From Laetiporus sulphureus 93-53 (lineage: Eukaryota; Basidiomycota; Agaricomycetes; Polyporales; Laetiporaceae): 64,000 bases of DNA. The position numbers and the translations under genes are program-made. The notes below the pieces were generated by a model. It searched no databases and was not told the DNA's origin. It saw only the letters and a list, made by a program, of their open reading frames with translations. This document shows positions 12,927-25,950 of the stretch, piece after piece (the first letter of the stretch is position 1; each line of letters starts with the position of its first letter). Where the stretch lies: positions 106,641-170,640 of the forward strand of contig NW_024468573.1 of the NCBI RefSeq assembly GCF_001632365.1, read 5' to 3'.

Positions 12927-15900
12927 ATGCGGTTGTTCCACCTGCTAGTGCTACTCTGCTCCGTGCCAGCATCAATTGCAGTCAAGTCTTCAGATTTTAA
13001 GACATGTTCTCAGGCTGCATTCTGTCGACGAGGTCGTGCGTTAGCCGACAGAGCTGATGCAGCTAGCTCATGGACCTCACCTTACTCTGTCAATGCTTCA
13101 ACTCTTTCTCTTGCCCCTGATCAGGCATCTTTCACAGCTGCTATCAAATCTGCTCTGTACCCCGATATCAAGTTCGGGCTGGATGTGCGGATTCACGACG
13201 ATGGCGCCGTCAGAGTCCGTATGGACGAGGAAGACGGTCTGAGGAAGAGATACGACGGCGCGGCGTCTTGGGCACTGGTTTCTGAGCCCGCGATTAGCAA
13301 AAACATCAAGTGGTCAATTGGACCGACCGAGGCTCGTGCAAAGTACGGTGAGAACGGAGATGTCGAAGTCGTGGTGGCTTTCCAGCCTCTCAAGGTGACC
13401 TTACTGCGCGATGGCAAGGAGCAGGTTGTTCTCAATGGTCGCGGCCTCCTGCACATGGAACACTTCCGCAATAAGCAGGAAAGCGATGAGAATACCCCCG
13501 TTGATGCGCCGGTGGAGGATGGCCAAGTGGTCATGCAGGTCAATAACCGCGCTTGGTTCGAGGGTGATAGCGAAGACGGTTATTGGGAGGAGAAGTTCGG
13601 TACATGGACGGATTCCAAGCCTAAGGGCCCGGAGTCCTTATCTATCGACATCGCCTTTCCCAATCATGGTCATGTCTATGGCATTCCCCAGCACGCGACA
13701 CGCCTCTCGCTCCCAACTACTCGTGGAGAGGAAGCGTACTATTCCGACCCCTACCGACTGTATAATACGGACGTATTTGAGTATCTCGCCGACTCGCCCA
13801 TGTCGCTGTACGGGTCGATTCCAGTTATGCACGCCCATTCCGTGGACTCGACCGTCGCTATCTTCGATGCCGTAGCATCTGAGACCTGGATCGACGTCGC
13901 GCATCCGAGACCTGGCGCCACAGAGACCCACTGGATCTCCGAATCTGGCATCCTAGATATTTTCATCATGCCTGGACCAACGCCTGTAGACATTTTTACG
14001 CAATACACGAAGCTTACGGGGACGCCGTCGCTGCCTGCACTCTGGGCTCTTGGATATCATCAGTGCAGGTGGAACTACATCAGCTCGGACGATGTACGCC
14101 ACGTGCAGAAGGGCTTCGACCAGGAGGACATGCCAGTTGATGTCTTCTGGCTAGACATAGAGTATGCCGAGGACCATAAGTACTTCATATGGGACAAGAG
14201 GACTTTCCCGGACCCGGTCGACATGACGCATGACGTCGAGGCCATCGGACGCAAGGTTAGTTACTCCAACTGCTGCAGAGTTACTTATCGATTTCTAATG
14301 GACGTTCACAGATGGTCGTCATTGTCGATCCTCACTTAAAACGAACGGCTGACTATCCAGTCTACGAGGAAGCCAAAGAACTCGGCGTGTTGGTAAAGTC
14401 GGCGAGCGGCGACAATGACTACGAAGGCTGGTGTTGGAGCGGGAGCAGCTCCTGGATTGACTTCTTCAACCCGAAAAGCTGGGGCTGGTGGAAGGGGGTT
14501 TTCAAGACGGTGTCGCAGAATGGGCATTGGAGCTGGACAGAGAGTACCGTCGACACATACATTTGGAACGACATGAACGAGGTGAGGGCGGCCTCGCTGT
14601 TTGGCTTCGAGGACACACGTTGACGATAGGACTATAGCCGTCTGTGTTCAACGGACCTGAGATCAGCATGCCGCGTGACAACATCCACTATGGCGGTTGG
14701 GAGCATCGTGACATTCACAACATCAACGGAATGCTCTTGGTACACTCTCATATATTCCACTACTTTTAAATTGGCTCACAGTTCAATGTGCAGCACAACA
14801 TGACGTCGCAAGCCCTTATGGCACGCACGGATCCACCGAAGCGTCCCTTCGTCCTGACTCGCTCCTTTTACGCCGGTTCTCAGCGTTTCGGCGCGATGTG
14901 GACTGGTGACAACCTTGGCACATGGGAGCACATGGCGGCTGGTGTCCGTATGGTGCTTGCAAACAACATCGGCGGGTTCAGCTTTGCTGGGTGTACGTTG
15001 TGTGTTTGTTTCTACTGAAAATAGCTGACAATGACATACCTCTTCAGCCGATGTAGGAGGATTCTTCGGTAACCCGGAGCCAGAGATGCTGGTGCGCTGG
15101 TACGAAGTTGGGATCTTCTCGCCGTTCTTCCGGGCGCATGCGCACATCGACACGAAGCGTCGCGAACCGTACCTCCTCGATGAGCCGTACAAGAGCATGA
15201 TCCGTGGCCTCCTCCGCCTGCGATACAGCATGTTGCCCATGTGGTACACCGCCTTCCGAGAGACGAGCGTCACGGGTCTGCCTGTGTTGCGGCCGCACTA
15301 CGTGGTATTCCCGCGGGACGAGTCCGGTCTCGCAATCGACGACCAGTTTTTCGTCGGGAGCTCTGGGCTGCTGGTGAAGCCTGTGACGGAGAAGGGCGTG
15401 ACGGAGACCTCGATTTACCTCCCAGAGAACGAGGTGAGGACGCGATAATGCTAAATCGACGAGATACGTCCGGCGCTGATGTTGATCTGGCACAGGTGTA
15501 CTACGACTACTACTCGCACGATGCATACAGGGGCACTTCCGCCGGCAAGGAGGTCGTTGTTCCTGCCGACCTAAGCAAGACTCCCCTCCTCGTCCATGGG
15601 GGTTCGATCATCCCTACGCGCGAGCGGCCAAGGAGATCCTCTCCACTCATGCACTACGACCCCTTCACTCTGCGGGTGGCCCTGAGCCAGGACGGTGCAG
15701 CGCGGGGCGAGCTTTACCTCGACGACGGTGTAACGTTCTCGCATCAGGATGGCAACTTCATCTGGCGAGAGTTCACGGCCGACAAGATCGACAGCACTGC
15801 AAAGAGCGTCCGAATCGTAAGTCGTGATCTGGCCACGGCTAGACCAGACGAAGCTGTTGATGGAGTGGCGTTGGCAAAATACGACGAGTCGAACGCGTTC

Positions 15901-16116
15901 ACGAGGGACATAGTCGGCGTGCGGGTGGAGAGGATCGTCGTGCTCGGCTTGGCTGGAAAGCCTACGCGTGTTGAGGTAGCGGGCAGGAAGTTGTACTGGG
16001 AGTACGCGCCTGGTATCGCGGCGTCGGACAAAAGGGAAGGCGTGGCGAGTGTTCTGGTCATTAAAGACCCAGGCATGAGCATCGTCAGCGATTGGGAGCT
16101 TACCATCCAGGCTTGA
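12927..16116 (+). CDS. Glucosidase II alpha subunit, GH31 family
   Basis: ER alpha-glucosidase that trims the inner alpha-1,3-linked glucoses from N-glycans during the calnexin folding cycle. Six exons, 12927..14255, 14312..14581, 14638..14739, 14782..14992, 15048..15433 and 15496..16116, give 972 aa. The start at 12927 gives a signal peptide ([18 protein letters not shown]) followed by [12 protein letters not shown], typical of the family N-terminus; an upstream Met at 12867 would bury it. Catalytic features: WLDIEYAED, the nucleophile Asp in WNDMNEPSVF (formed across an intron), the acid/base Asp in WTGDN, and [16 protein letters not shown] across the exon 4/5 junction with a GTACGT donor. 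The C-terminal beta-sandwich ends DWELTIQA with no HDEL, as expected because retention depends on the beta subunit. One intron is only 42 nt. Convergent with the next gene. Confidence 0.95.
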
Positions 16117-16659
16117 TAGACAGCAAGCTCCAAGTGTATACCAGATAGTTGAATACCATGTACTTTCCCTATGTCTGCATTGGACAGGGCGCAAACTTGT
16201 ATCTGTACGGGTGCATGACCAGGCTACCGATCGTCCTACATCATTGCTCTTGGCCCGAGAGCTCCTGAATGCTTCAATTGAGCAGGGGAACGATTGTAAT
16301 TCTCGGTCATCCGAGCAGGTGGCGCCCTTGGATATGACATTGCATTACACTATTAAAAAATAACCAAACAGATGTGCAAACAATAGGCTGGGCAAATGCG
16401 CCTGACAAGAAAGATGCGGGGTATGTTGCGTGTGTACCAATATGGGGGAGCAGCAAATTATCGCTGCACGAAGTATTGGGGAAGGGGAGGGGGGGAATAA
16501 GGGGCGAGGGACAATCCGGAGTAGGGATGAAAGCGTGAAATTTAGCATGTTGTCGTATACACATTAGCAAGCAAGCGACGTAGGCGTACAGGCATGAGAA
16601 TACAACAGCTAATAATGCAAGTCGCAAAGCGGAAGGGAAGAAGGAAATTGGACCCATGA
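16117..16659. other. Convergent intergenic region
   Basis: About 540 bases between two convergent 3' ends (glucosidase II and the PH-domain protein). It should contain both 3' UTRs and poly(A) sites. A G-rich run (GGGGAAGGGGAGGGGGGG) lies near 16,478-16,495. Confidence 0.5.
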
Positions 16660-19478
16660 TCAAGCGGTGGCCGTCGTTGTGGCGTTTTGCCCGGATTCGG
16701 ACTGTAATGCAATGACGCGGGTGGCGCCGGTGGCGCCAGCTGCGGCAGCGCGTGCTCGTCTGCGACGACGTCTACGAACGAATACAAGTCAAGTCAGTTC
16801 TGCCATACGGAAGAAACAGGAACACGCACCGAGGAAAGATAGGTCCTTTAGGCATCGGCCGCTCGTCCAGGTCAAGCGCGACATTCGTCCCAGCCTGTAT
16901 GCCCTGCATTTACACGCGACTTTGTATCAATCCTGCCACAGTGAAGGTCAGGACGCACCTCTATCCAATCAATGACAGCGGCCACGTCCTGCGCCTGCAA
17001 CAAAAACTGCTCCCCCTCCACGCGCACTCGAATGACATTCTTTCGCTTCGTGTAATCGCTCGCCAGCCCGCTCTCTGCATGCTGCAGAGTGTACGCACGA
17101 ATAAGGTCCTTCGGGTTCGGCTCCAGGAGCGACTTGGAGTTTTCTGTCGCTGCGTGATGCAGGAGCCGCGAACGGAGGAACGACGAGCTGTCGTTCGTCG
17201 TCGACGGAGAAGTGGACACCGTCGAGCGCGTATTCGAAGACGCGAAGCTCGACTGGCGCGTTGTAGGAGATATTTCGGTGGAGTTGCGCGGGACAGCGGT
17301 GATAGCGAAAGGATCTTCTTGCGGGGCGTCCATACTGGCACGTGGGCGCGCCGGACTCACAGCAACACGCTGGTGGCTTATCGAACTTGCACGGCTGTCA
17401 TTCGATGAATGACCTGATCTGTTCGAGTGCGTCGATCGCGACGGATGCAACAAGCTCGCAGCGAGCTGCAACTTTGACCGCGAAGGTGGCACTGGTGGCT
17501 GGGGCGGTGGATTAATCTGCTGATTCGCGTTGGAACCAGCATCAGACCCATCGTCAGCATCCGTCTTGCCCGGACGCTCCCCGCCGCTCCTCTCCGGCCC
17601 CCGTCCTCTCACTGCACTCACCACGATGCCAGATTGCGTGACCGCCACCGTGTTCGTCACCGTGATATCGCCCACACCCACCTTCTTTTCCCACCACTCC
17701 TCAATCGCGCTCACGCCCGCCGCGCCCGGGGGACACTTGTACACCCTGAACGCGGTACCATCGAGCACGCACAGCACCCGCCGCCACTTGCGATCCCGCG
17801 CCTGCACGCCTGGCTTGACGAACTCGAGCTTGCGCGGCATAACCGCCGCGAGGTAGATCAAGTTTGAATAGGACGGTAAGCGCTCCTGTCCTTCTTCCTC
17901 GCGCGGCTGTATTGGAGGCGCCCGACGCGGATGGAAATCTGGGTAGGGCGGTGGGTCAGACGACATCCTGTATGTCGGCAGCGAGCGTTGCCGTCGGAGC
18001 GTAGGTGTGTCAGGTTCCTCGGGCTCTGCGCGTACTTTCGGTGCCCTCTGCTCACTGTCATCATCTGTGGACGGACCAGGCAGCAGCTTGCTTCCGCGCT
18101 GCTCAAGCATGTCGTCTATGTCAATCGTCGCCGTCGCCATCTGGTCCCTCTCTCTCTTCGATATCGATAGCAAGTCCACCATACTGCGCGATCCCAAATG
18201 GTAGAGGCCCGGTCGCGGAGACCCTGGAGACATAGGGGCGATCTGCGGCACATTCCCCAGCGCCGGGGTTCGTAGTCGCGAGCTGCCAATGAAGTCTGAA
18301 GGACGTGGTGTGCGTGCTGCTGAGGAGGTATGGCTGGTGTGTGGCCGTTTGGAGGTGAAATAGTCCGATTCGACGGGAGAAGAAGATCCAGGACAGACGA
18401 GGGACGCGCGTAGGATATCAAGCTGTGGCGTGAAGTTTCCTCGGTTAACCTCGAATTCCTCCGTCCTCGATGTTCGCCTCGGTGAAGAGTCGATCTGGGG
18501 AAGACCTGTTAAGCGATCTCCACGTGACCGGGGAGTATCGGGTGAGGAGTACATCTCAGTCGCTTCTTCCGCGCCTTCCTCGTCGGTTGCTGCTGCATCC
18601 GCATCGGCTTCGCGTTCAGGACTTGCATCAGGATAATCCTCGCCTTCTTCGTCCTCTTCCTCATCGAGCATCGCGTTATCGTGATCACCCTGTTGTGCGC
18701 TTTCGCTAGGCCCTCGCATGGGAAGCGCTGGAATGCTTCGAAGTGGAGCCCGTGGAGGAGGATGGATCGGCGAATTCGGCGTGATAGGCGGTAAGGTGGG
18801 CAGGTTCAGAATAGGCATAGGAGGATGGCGTGTGACGACTGAAGGGGTTAGCCGTGTGCTTCCATTCGCGGTGAAGCTGGCCATCATGGGTGGAGGAAGT
18901 GTCGCCAGCCGAGGCGCGAGGATGCGGCGATCGGACAAGCTAGGCGAGATTTGACCGGATGATAATGACTGTCGGTGTGCTGAAGGTGTCACCGCCATCG
19001 TGGGTGTCGAGACCGACGAGGCGCGGTCGTGCAGAGCGGCGCGTAAAGGCGCGTCCTCGGTGGTAGGTAGCTGTACCACATCATCATCATCAATAGGCGA
19101 AGGCACGTCATTGATTCTGATCTCAGGCGACGTAGACATTTGCACCGTTGGCGCGTATTCCGTAATAGATGGTGTTATATGAACTGACCGTTCCGTCTGT
19201 GAAGCGCTGTGCATCCCATCCTGCGGTGGAGCCTGCGCGCTTTCGAGCGCATGATCTTCCATCGTTCTCACTGGTACGGGTGGCATAGCGTCGTGACTGG
19301 TCTTGGGTGTCATATCAGCGTGAGGTTGGGTCGTGATTGGAAGGCTATTGTGAGACCCATTCCTCAGCTGGGCAAGCCCGCTGTCAGAGGAATCCGAGGG
19401 CGTGCGAGAGTGTCGGTCGATGTGTAGACTCGTGTGTGCGTTGGCCAACATCGCAAGGTCCTTTGCACCCAGGTCCAT
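16660..19478 (-). CDS. Large PH-domain protein with a split PH domain
   Basis: A fungal pleckstrin-homology protein, probably membrane- or phosphoinositide-associated; precise role unknown. Three exons, complement(16660..16771, 16830..16903, 16959..19478), give at least 901 aa. The first 540 residues are Ser/Pro/Asp-rich and disordered-looking, with an acidic stretch ([12 protein letters not shown]). The PH domain starts near residue 548 ([26 protein letters not shown]...) and resumes near 780 ([20 protein letters not shown]...VIDWIEGIQ), so a Ser-rich insert of about 140 residues interrupts it. The tail has [14 protein letters not shown] and a run of Arg. The frame stays open upstream of the Met at 19478 with coding character, so this Met is probably internal (see 19479-19897). 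Confidence 0.85.
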
Positions 19479-19897
19479 CGAACGCGTACTGCGTTCGAAG
19501 ACCGTCGCGTCTTTATGCTTGGCGTCACCGCTCTTTCTCTTGCTGCCACGAAAATTAGACGCTTTCTTTAAGAACTGACTGGTGCGTATCTGTGAGAGGT
19601 TCGTGAGGGGTCACGAGCTCATCGAGACAGACGACTTGCCAGAAACTGAGAAGACCTCACATCTGCTGCTGAGTGACTCCGAGGGACTTCCTCGGCTACT
19701 GTTCCTGCATGACTTGCAGACATTCGAGATGCGTCGTTGACGAGCTGGCTGGCGGATGGTGCCGCCGGATTCCGCTGCAGGCGGAGGGCGTCGTGAAGGG
19801 TAGAAATGGATAAAGATTTGACATGCGGCCAGCCGCAGCTGGCAGTCGCTGACGATGTGGGGCACGCCGGGTGGAGAAGAAACGCGATGTGCGGCAC
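19479..19897 (-). CDS. Probable 5' coding extension of the PH-domain gene
   Basis: Reading up from 19478 without a stop, the frame encodes QFLKKASNFRGSKRKSG followed by AKHKDATVFERSTRS, which looks like genuine protein. It runs to an acceptor-like CAG near 19,590. A further open frame (19619..19897) encodes LHDALRLQRNPAAPSASQLV and ends SSQFLASRLS. An intron must join the two, but I could not find a donor/acceptor pair that is both strong and in phase, so exact exon limits remain open. The true start may be the Met at 19897. Confidence 0.5.
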
Positions 19898-20635
19898 GGC
19901 TCGGACTGGATATTACGATCCTCGACCGTGATTGGGTAAACCGTATATTTTGCCGGCGTCTCTCCCTCTCGAGGTGGAACGTTGCTCGAGGAGGTCGCCG
20001 TCGAGCTCCGCGGCGCGGGTCCGCTCTGGACGGGGTCTGTGGAAATTACCCCTAAAATCTGTGGAAACCAGTCGGAAATTACACAGGTTAGCCTATGGTC
20101 TCATTGGCTACTTCAAGAGGGCAGATTAAAAGCGAGCTCACCGATGAGCTCGCTGCAGCGAGAGCGGAGGACAACGGGAAGGACGACGTCAAGAAATGTT
20201 ATTCTATGTAGATGATCTGATAACTTATGTTATCAGACCAAAAAACAATTATTAAACGTGGCCGGCTGTATTGGACCTTTGCCGCGAGATGATGCTGCGC
20301 CATTTGTGCCGCCTACTAGAGTCCGACTAACTACTTCAGGAATATGTCAGTATCGTCATCACGAATTGTGCCGGAGCCATGTACCAGGTCCAAGGCGGGG
20401 CGAGTCCCGAGACGCCCACATAATTTAGACAACGGTCTGCGCTTGAGGAGAAATCGTTTCTCGAAGCTAGCGATCTGGACCAAAAGCTCTAATCCGAGAG
20501 CCCACACGTCTAGGCTACATTCAACGAGGAGGATGCACCATATCGCAGTACCGGTTCGGTTATTGTGATATCTACCGGCGGTTCATTGATTAATCCTTCA
20601 CAGTCATCCTGAACCGCAATCTCACAGATCTGAAC
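19898..20635. other. Divergent intergenic region with a short perfect hairpin
   Basis: Promoter region between the PH-domain gene and the formyltransferase gene. At 20216-20237 a 9-base arm TCTGATAAC is followed by TTAT and its exact complement, a small hairpin of unknown meaning. No gene is supported. Confidence 0.45.
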
Positions 20636-22777
20636 ATGCTTTTCAGTTACAATGGTTTATCTTCCCGCCTGTTGCGATTCCACAACACCAACGCCAGCTT
20701 GATCAGTCGCGTCTACAATGCGCGTAGCTGTTTGCGAAACACTCATAGTGCGGCTTTGCCGACGGACAAATTCAGAGTGCTGTTTATGGGTCGCGACGAG
20801 TTTTCTTGTCTAGTCCTCGAACAGCTATATCGCGCACGAGGTTCGGTGCATGTCGGATAGATGGTTCATGCTGGTTGAGCTTACATTGCATACAGACGTT
20901 TGGACCGAACTTTTGGTCGTGACACAGCCTGACGTGAAGACGGGTCGACGCGGTTCGCAGCTCTCTGTTTGTAAGTGGTCATTTCTTCCGATACAAAAAC
21001 ATTGCCACTGCAAATGAACTGGCGAAATTCTTACTTGGTACGATGAATGGTTTCACATCAAGAAAACTCAAATCCGGCTTATAACACTTTTATCCGCTTG
21101 AAGACAGTAAGTTCGAGAAAGTCTCAGGACCTCGTTGTTTTGAACTTTCATCTGCATTGAAAGCTTCTTATTGCGTGCTTATCGGCTTTTACAAGCCAAA
21201 ATTAGCAAGAGCAAGTCAAAAGGGAGGTTCTCGAGCCACAAGTAGATTTGAGTTTTCCTGATGCAATAGTGCTCGGGTAGGTTTTGAAATGTGCTCGCAT
21301 ATTAGGATCTATCCGAGTGCTGACATGTCTCGGATCATCGAACCTCATGTTTCATGACATACAAATACATGTCGAAAGATCCTGGGGCGGGATCCGTGTT
21401 TGGTGTTTGTTTGAACACAACGGTTGGATGCAATACCTCTATGCGTGGATGGTCATCCGATTCATGCTGCTAATCCATTTCTCCATACTTTCTCCATTGC
21501 TTGGCTGCCACCGAACTATACGTACTAGAAGAACATTTCACCGTGCCCTCTATATGTATTGCCGACTGGTTCCATCCATTGCGTCTCTGCTTACGCATCT
21601 CGCACTTTGATCACCATTAATGTTGCGCTTTAGCACCGCTCAAAATTCTTGCACAAGAACTGGACCTCCCCGTTCACTTCATACCACCCGATAAGGCAAC
21701 ATTCAAAACCTGGCAGGTCTTGATAATCTTGCTATGCCACTAGTGTCATTCACTCATGGACCCTCCTACTCCCGCAGCTACCGCCACCCTTTTCGCTCGC
21801 CTCGACATCAAACCCTCCATCATCACATGTCCTTATCACAGCGTCCTTCGGGCGCATCCTCCCGGCCTCTATGCTCAAGCTCTTCTTGCCCTCCAGGCGC
21901 CTGAACGTCCACCCCTCACTGCTCCCCGCGTACCGCGGCGCCGCGCCCATCCAGCACACACTGCTAGGCGGGCAAAAGGAAACGGGCGTCTGCGTCATCG
22001 AGATGATGGAGCGCAAGAAGGGCGTTGACGCGGGAGCCATCTGGGCTCAGAGTCGTATGGTGGGTGGTGCGGGTGGTTTTGTAAATGTGGGGAGGAGCTG
22101 AGCACGTCGTACCATAGGACGTCCCGGATGGGGCGACTTTCGAGACAATGAGGGACATACTTTCACGCGAAGGCGGTCGACTGCTCGTATCGGTCCTGCG
22201 TGACACGTTGGCAGGGAAGGTCCGTCAGCTTCCCTTTTCTTGGATGTAAAACAAACGGATACCTACAATGTACGTTAGGCGACGTCAACGCCGCAACTCT
22301 CCGACCCGTCGGCTTCGCGTGCACCGGCTATCACAGCGGAAGACTCCGCAATCGACTTCACCACCATGTCTGCTGAGCATATCGTCAGACGGTACCGAGC
22401 GATCTCACATCAGGTGAAGACATTGCATGTTACCATAATCTCCCGCCTCATGCTCATCCGATACCGTGTAGAAACCGCTCATCGCACAGCTCAAAATAAA
22501 GAAGAACCTCCAGCTGCATTCGCCTTCCATTTGCGCTGAGGTCTCAGGTGAAATCAAAGCTTCGCTTATGTCACCAGGACTAGCGACCTATGATCCTCGC
22601 ACCCAGTCTCTCATCATCCGCTGTGCTGACGATAGCTTCCTGGCCGTTCCACAAGTCAAGCAGCAGGATCGTTCTCTCTTGAAGGCGAAGGAGTGGTGGA
22701 ATGGCGTGCGACCCGAGATGAGGGTCAGTGGTGAAGGTGAAGGTCCCGTAGAGTTCGTCAGGTGGGATGTTAGCTAG
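20636..22777 (+). CDS. FMT1: Methionyl-tRNA formyltransferase, mitochondrial
   Basis: Transfers a formyl group from 10-formyl-tetrahydrofolate to Met-tRNA for mitochondrial translation initiation. Seven exons, 20636..20840, 20896..20970, 21634..21716, 21778..22059, 22118..22219, 22279..22413 and 22472..22777, give 395 aa. The N-terminus is an import leader rich in Ser/Arg/Asn. The catalytic domain begins FRVLFMGRDEFSCLVLE, continues DVWTELLVVTQPD and GRRGSQLSVSPLKILAQELD, and has the fold signature NVHPSLLPAYRGAAPIQHTL. ITAEDSAIDF marks the linker to the C-terminal tRNA-binding domain. Six introns are conventional except intron 2 (20971-21633), 663 nt long, roughly ten times the local norm although flanking exons join perfectly. 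Confidence 0.93.
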
Positions 22778-23056
22778 CGTAATCGAAGCAGAAACTTAAG
22801 TCATTCGCTGAACGGCAAATATCTTTATGTCGCTTGGAGGAAATCTAATAGCAATTCGTGCTCAGAGAAAACTAGTCTTACAATTTCAACTGAGAAACAG
22901 CATCATAGTACGCGCCACCAGATGAAAACGAGAATAGGCCGTCATTCAAAATCGTGAGATCTAAGTACACGTTAGGAGAGTATCTTCATAGGTCATAGCG
23001 TGTCGTAACAGCAAAGTCGGGAACCGCATCCAGACTGGTCACAATCATTGATTCCT

Positions 23057-24809
23057 TTACGCTGAGGTGGTCTTTAACGCCTCCTTGCCCTTTCCTCCGA
23101 ATCGCCAGGTACCGCCATCTCTCCAACCGCACATCAAAGGACGACCCTTCTTCACAGAGACGCGCCGTGGTATGAGGTTTCCCGGCAAGCCCTTCAGGTC
23201 TTCTACGATGACCGGCAGAACAGATGTCTTGGGAGCCTCCTCAATCTCCGTGGGGACCGGCTCCTTGGGCGCGGGATCCACGAGAACCTCTTCGCGTACG
23301 TGCATGCTCTCTTCGTGGAATGAGGGCGGAGGAAACTCGACAAGCGAATGCCCATATGAGGTTGTATAGGAAGACGCTTTGCTCTTTGGACGCTCTTTCT
23401 CCGTGCGTGGATGAACGGCGTTGTGCGTCTCTCCGTCTATGCGCACAGGGGCGACATGGTATGCAGAAACGCGTCTCGGGATCGCGAGCGCAGACGCAGG
23501 AATATGGCCGGAGGATGGCACGAGGACAATATCCTCTGAGCCGGAAACCCACGAAGGTCCCTCGACAGGCGATCCAGGCATGTTCGTTGCGCCGTCCAAC
23601 GCACCAGAGAGCACGACATCGGCCACGGTCCATTCACATCCCCACGCGTCGTTCTGATGCCCCGTGTCAGAGCCAGGGTAGGACAGAGCACAGTCGAGCG
23701 CGGTGCCGAAGGTGGACGAGTACATGATGTACGGTCTGACGTTGTTAAGAGTGTCAGGGGAACGAGAGTCTGTACCTGCGTCGAGGGTGACGGCGAACGT
23801 GAATGCTGATAGGAAGGTCTCCATGCTCTCGACGATCTTCATGCTCGCCTGCGGGTACTGAGCCGAGGAACGCGGCAGGAGGTGGATCAGATGCGGCCGT
23901 GCAGTGGAACCGAGCGGACGCGCCGCAGATGGCCTTGAACTGAACAGAGCCTCGACATGCGTGCGGGGAAGGTCCGTCGATGCACGCCTTCCGCTGCGCG
24001 ATACGCGTAGCGACCCAAAGACCGCTCTCAATTTCTGATACACCTCATCATAGAGCGAAAAGCCCGATGCAGAAACGTTGAGGAAAGGCCGGCTTAAGGA
24101 CGTGATGAGAATGGTCTGCCTAAGAAGCGCATTATCGGAAATCTGGCCTGGGAGAAAGTTGATGAGCGCATCAAAAGGCCGCTTGTTGCCTGCTTGAGCG
24201 GTGGACAGACGTTGAGCCTGATTGGCAGCGGAACCATGGGATGCTGACGACAAGCGGTTGACACCGTGGCCGGATGGCCCCACCGAGTCGTTAGGCGGGT
24301 GGAATTCGTCCTCTTCGGACAGTTCGAGTATGCCGGAACCGCCGTACTTGCGCCAATCGTGGGCAACTCGCTCAGCCCATCCCAATATGCTGACAAAGCG
24401 CATAGCGTCTGCATTCTCGGTAGTCAAAGGGCTGGAGAGGTGTAGGATACGCAGCGCGGGGATGACGATGTGGGGAACCTCGGGCGGCTGGTCGGTCGCA
24501 ACGATGACAAGCGAGTGCGCGTAGTGTCCAGAGAGAAGGAGAGGCGTAAGGTCGGCATATGACGGCGCTGATTCCAGCAACATGAGTGCCGGATATCATG
24601 TCAAATGGAGCCAACTCACTGCCTACGACAAGGAGGACATAGCAATGAGGAAGAGCGGTCGCGGAAAGCAGATTGTCCATCTTCAGGAACCATATATTGC
24701 GGGGCATGAAAAATGCACCGGGAATCAACGGCGTGGTCGCAGCAGAGTTGTTGGCAGTCGTGGGTTTGTCTGGAGGATTCGGGTGGTCATGGGAGCTTCT
24801 AACTGCCAT
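23057..24809 (-). CDS. Fungal protein of unknown function, 566 aa
   Basis: I do not recognise a named domain. Two exons, complement(23057..24567, 24620..24809), joined across a 52 nt intron with a GTGAGT donor, give 566 aa; the Met at 24809 is chosen because coding character starts there, though 24863 is possible. The N-terminal part (NIWFLKMDNLLSATALPHCY, VLLVVGTPSYADLTPLLLSG, HSLVIVATDQPP, ALRILHLSSPLTTENADAMR) has alternating hydrophobic strands that read like a Rossmann-type fold. The middle contains PFLNVSASGFSLYDEVYQKL and HLIHLLPRSS. The C-terminal third is Pro/Glu-rich and ends in a basic GWRDGGTWRFGGKGKEALK tail. No signal peptide or membrane helix. Convergent with the formyltransferase gene, 279 bases away. 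Confidence 0.8.
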
Positions 24810-25950
24810 GGTGGCCAGCAGCCAACACTGAGGAGCTAGTTTAGCAGCCAACACCAATGGCAAAGACTGCAGGAGACGAGGGTTTTATCCCTTGTACCGG
24901 ACCGCGTTATGCCCTTCGGTTGATGCCGCAGTGATAGCAGGACCGAACAGCCATTCTTGAATGGAGAGTCGATACGTAGGAGCCGAGGAAGCATCGGGCT
25001 TGACTCCAGGCCGAGACGTCTTGCTTCAGCTGCGCCTATCTAGCGACATCGACTATCCTAACAAGCCAGGACAAATGTGACTTACTACAGATACCCTTTC
25101 GCTACAGCCGCGAAGGTATACGACCGTCCATATGGATTTAACTTATTCAGACACCAGACGTCATTGTTGAAACTGTCGAAGCGAGTAGAATGACTGCGGA
25201 CGACCCAACATGGACTATAGGAACTCAATGCTCTGCTTGGTCTGCGACCGTAGTGCGGTGGCGATTTGAAACATTAGTGATGCGCCATTCAAGATGATGT
25301 CTCTAACAAAGTCAATCGTCTGCGTCCAGCGTAAGTCCGCCTGTGGAGCATTTTGATCTATGAGCATTGAGAAACTCACTCAACACCCATATCATAGAAT
25401 TGAGCGTTGATCCGCTGGTACGAAGCAGATCATGTGAGCCTCAACGTCGGGCTCTTCGGTTCCGCGTGTCCGCCTACACTCTGCCAGCGAACGGAGAAAA
25501 AGTCAGGATAGATAAAGTGGTGCAACAATGGCACGTACCTGCTGCTTCGGCCATTAGCAAAGGGGTACTGAATTTGGTGAGAGCAAACTAGTGCTTTAGT
25601 CGCGTTCAAGCGTATAACGTGCATTGATGGAAGAAGCTCACCATGGATGGCCTTCCGGTTGGGAAGTAAGTGATACAAGTATAGGTAAATAGACACCTCC
25701 GAATGTTGTTGGAGGCAAGATTAACACACCGCCACAGAAAAACACGCCAACATGTCAAGCTCTCTATCATATGCAACAACACGAAGCCACATATGGAGGG
25801 AATCACAGAATTTCACGCATAGAACAATGCAACCTGCAGGCGGACTTGACCTTTCGCGAGCATCGTATTGAACAACGAGAATATCATGTGAATAGATATA
25901 ATCCACATTCATCGTGGCTGACTGAAGGAATAGATGGCTTAGCACATATA
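24810..25950. other. Intergenic stretch, nothing recognised
   Basis: About 1.1 kb upstream of the 566-aa gene and downstream of mL59. Small open frames only; no domains, RNA genes or terminal repeats found. Confidence 0.45.

Noticed and set aside
15241..16116. 291-codon frame over the end of the glucosidase gene
   Set aside because: It begins in a shifted frame and reads through the last intron; only its 3' part matches the real exon 15496-16116.
21756..22028. Open frames on both strands over formyltransferase exon 4
   Set aside because: Shadows of the real frame, which carries the HPSLLPAYRGAAPIQ signature.
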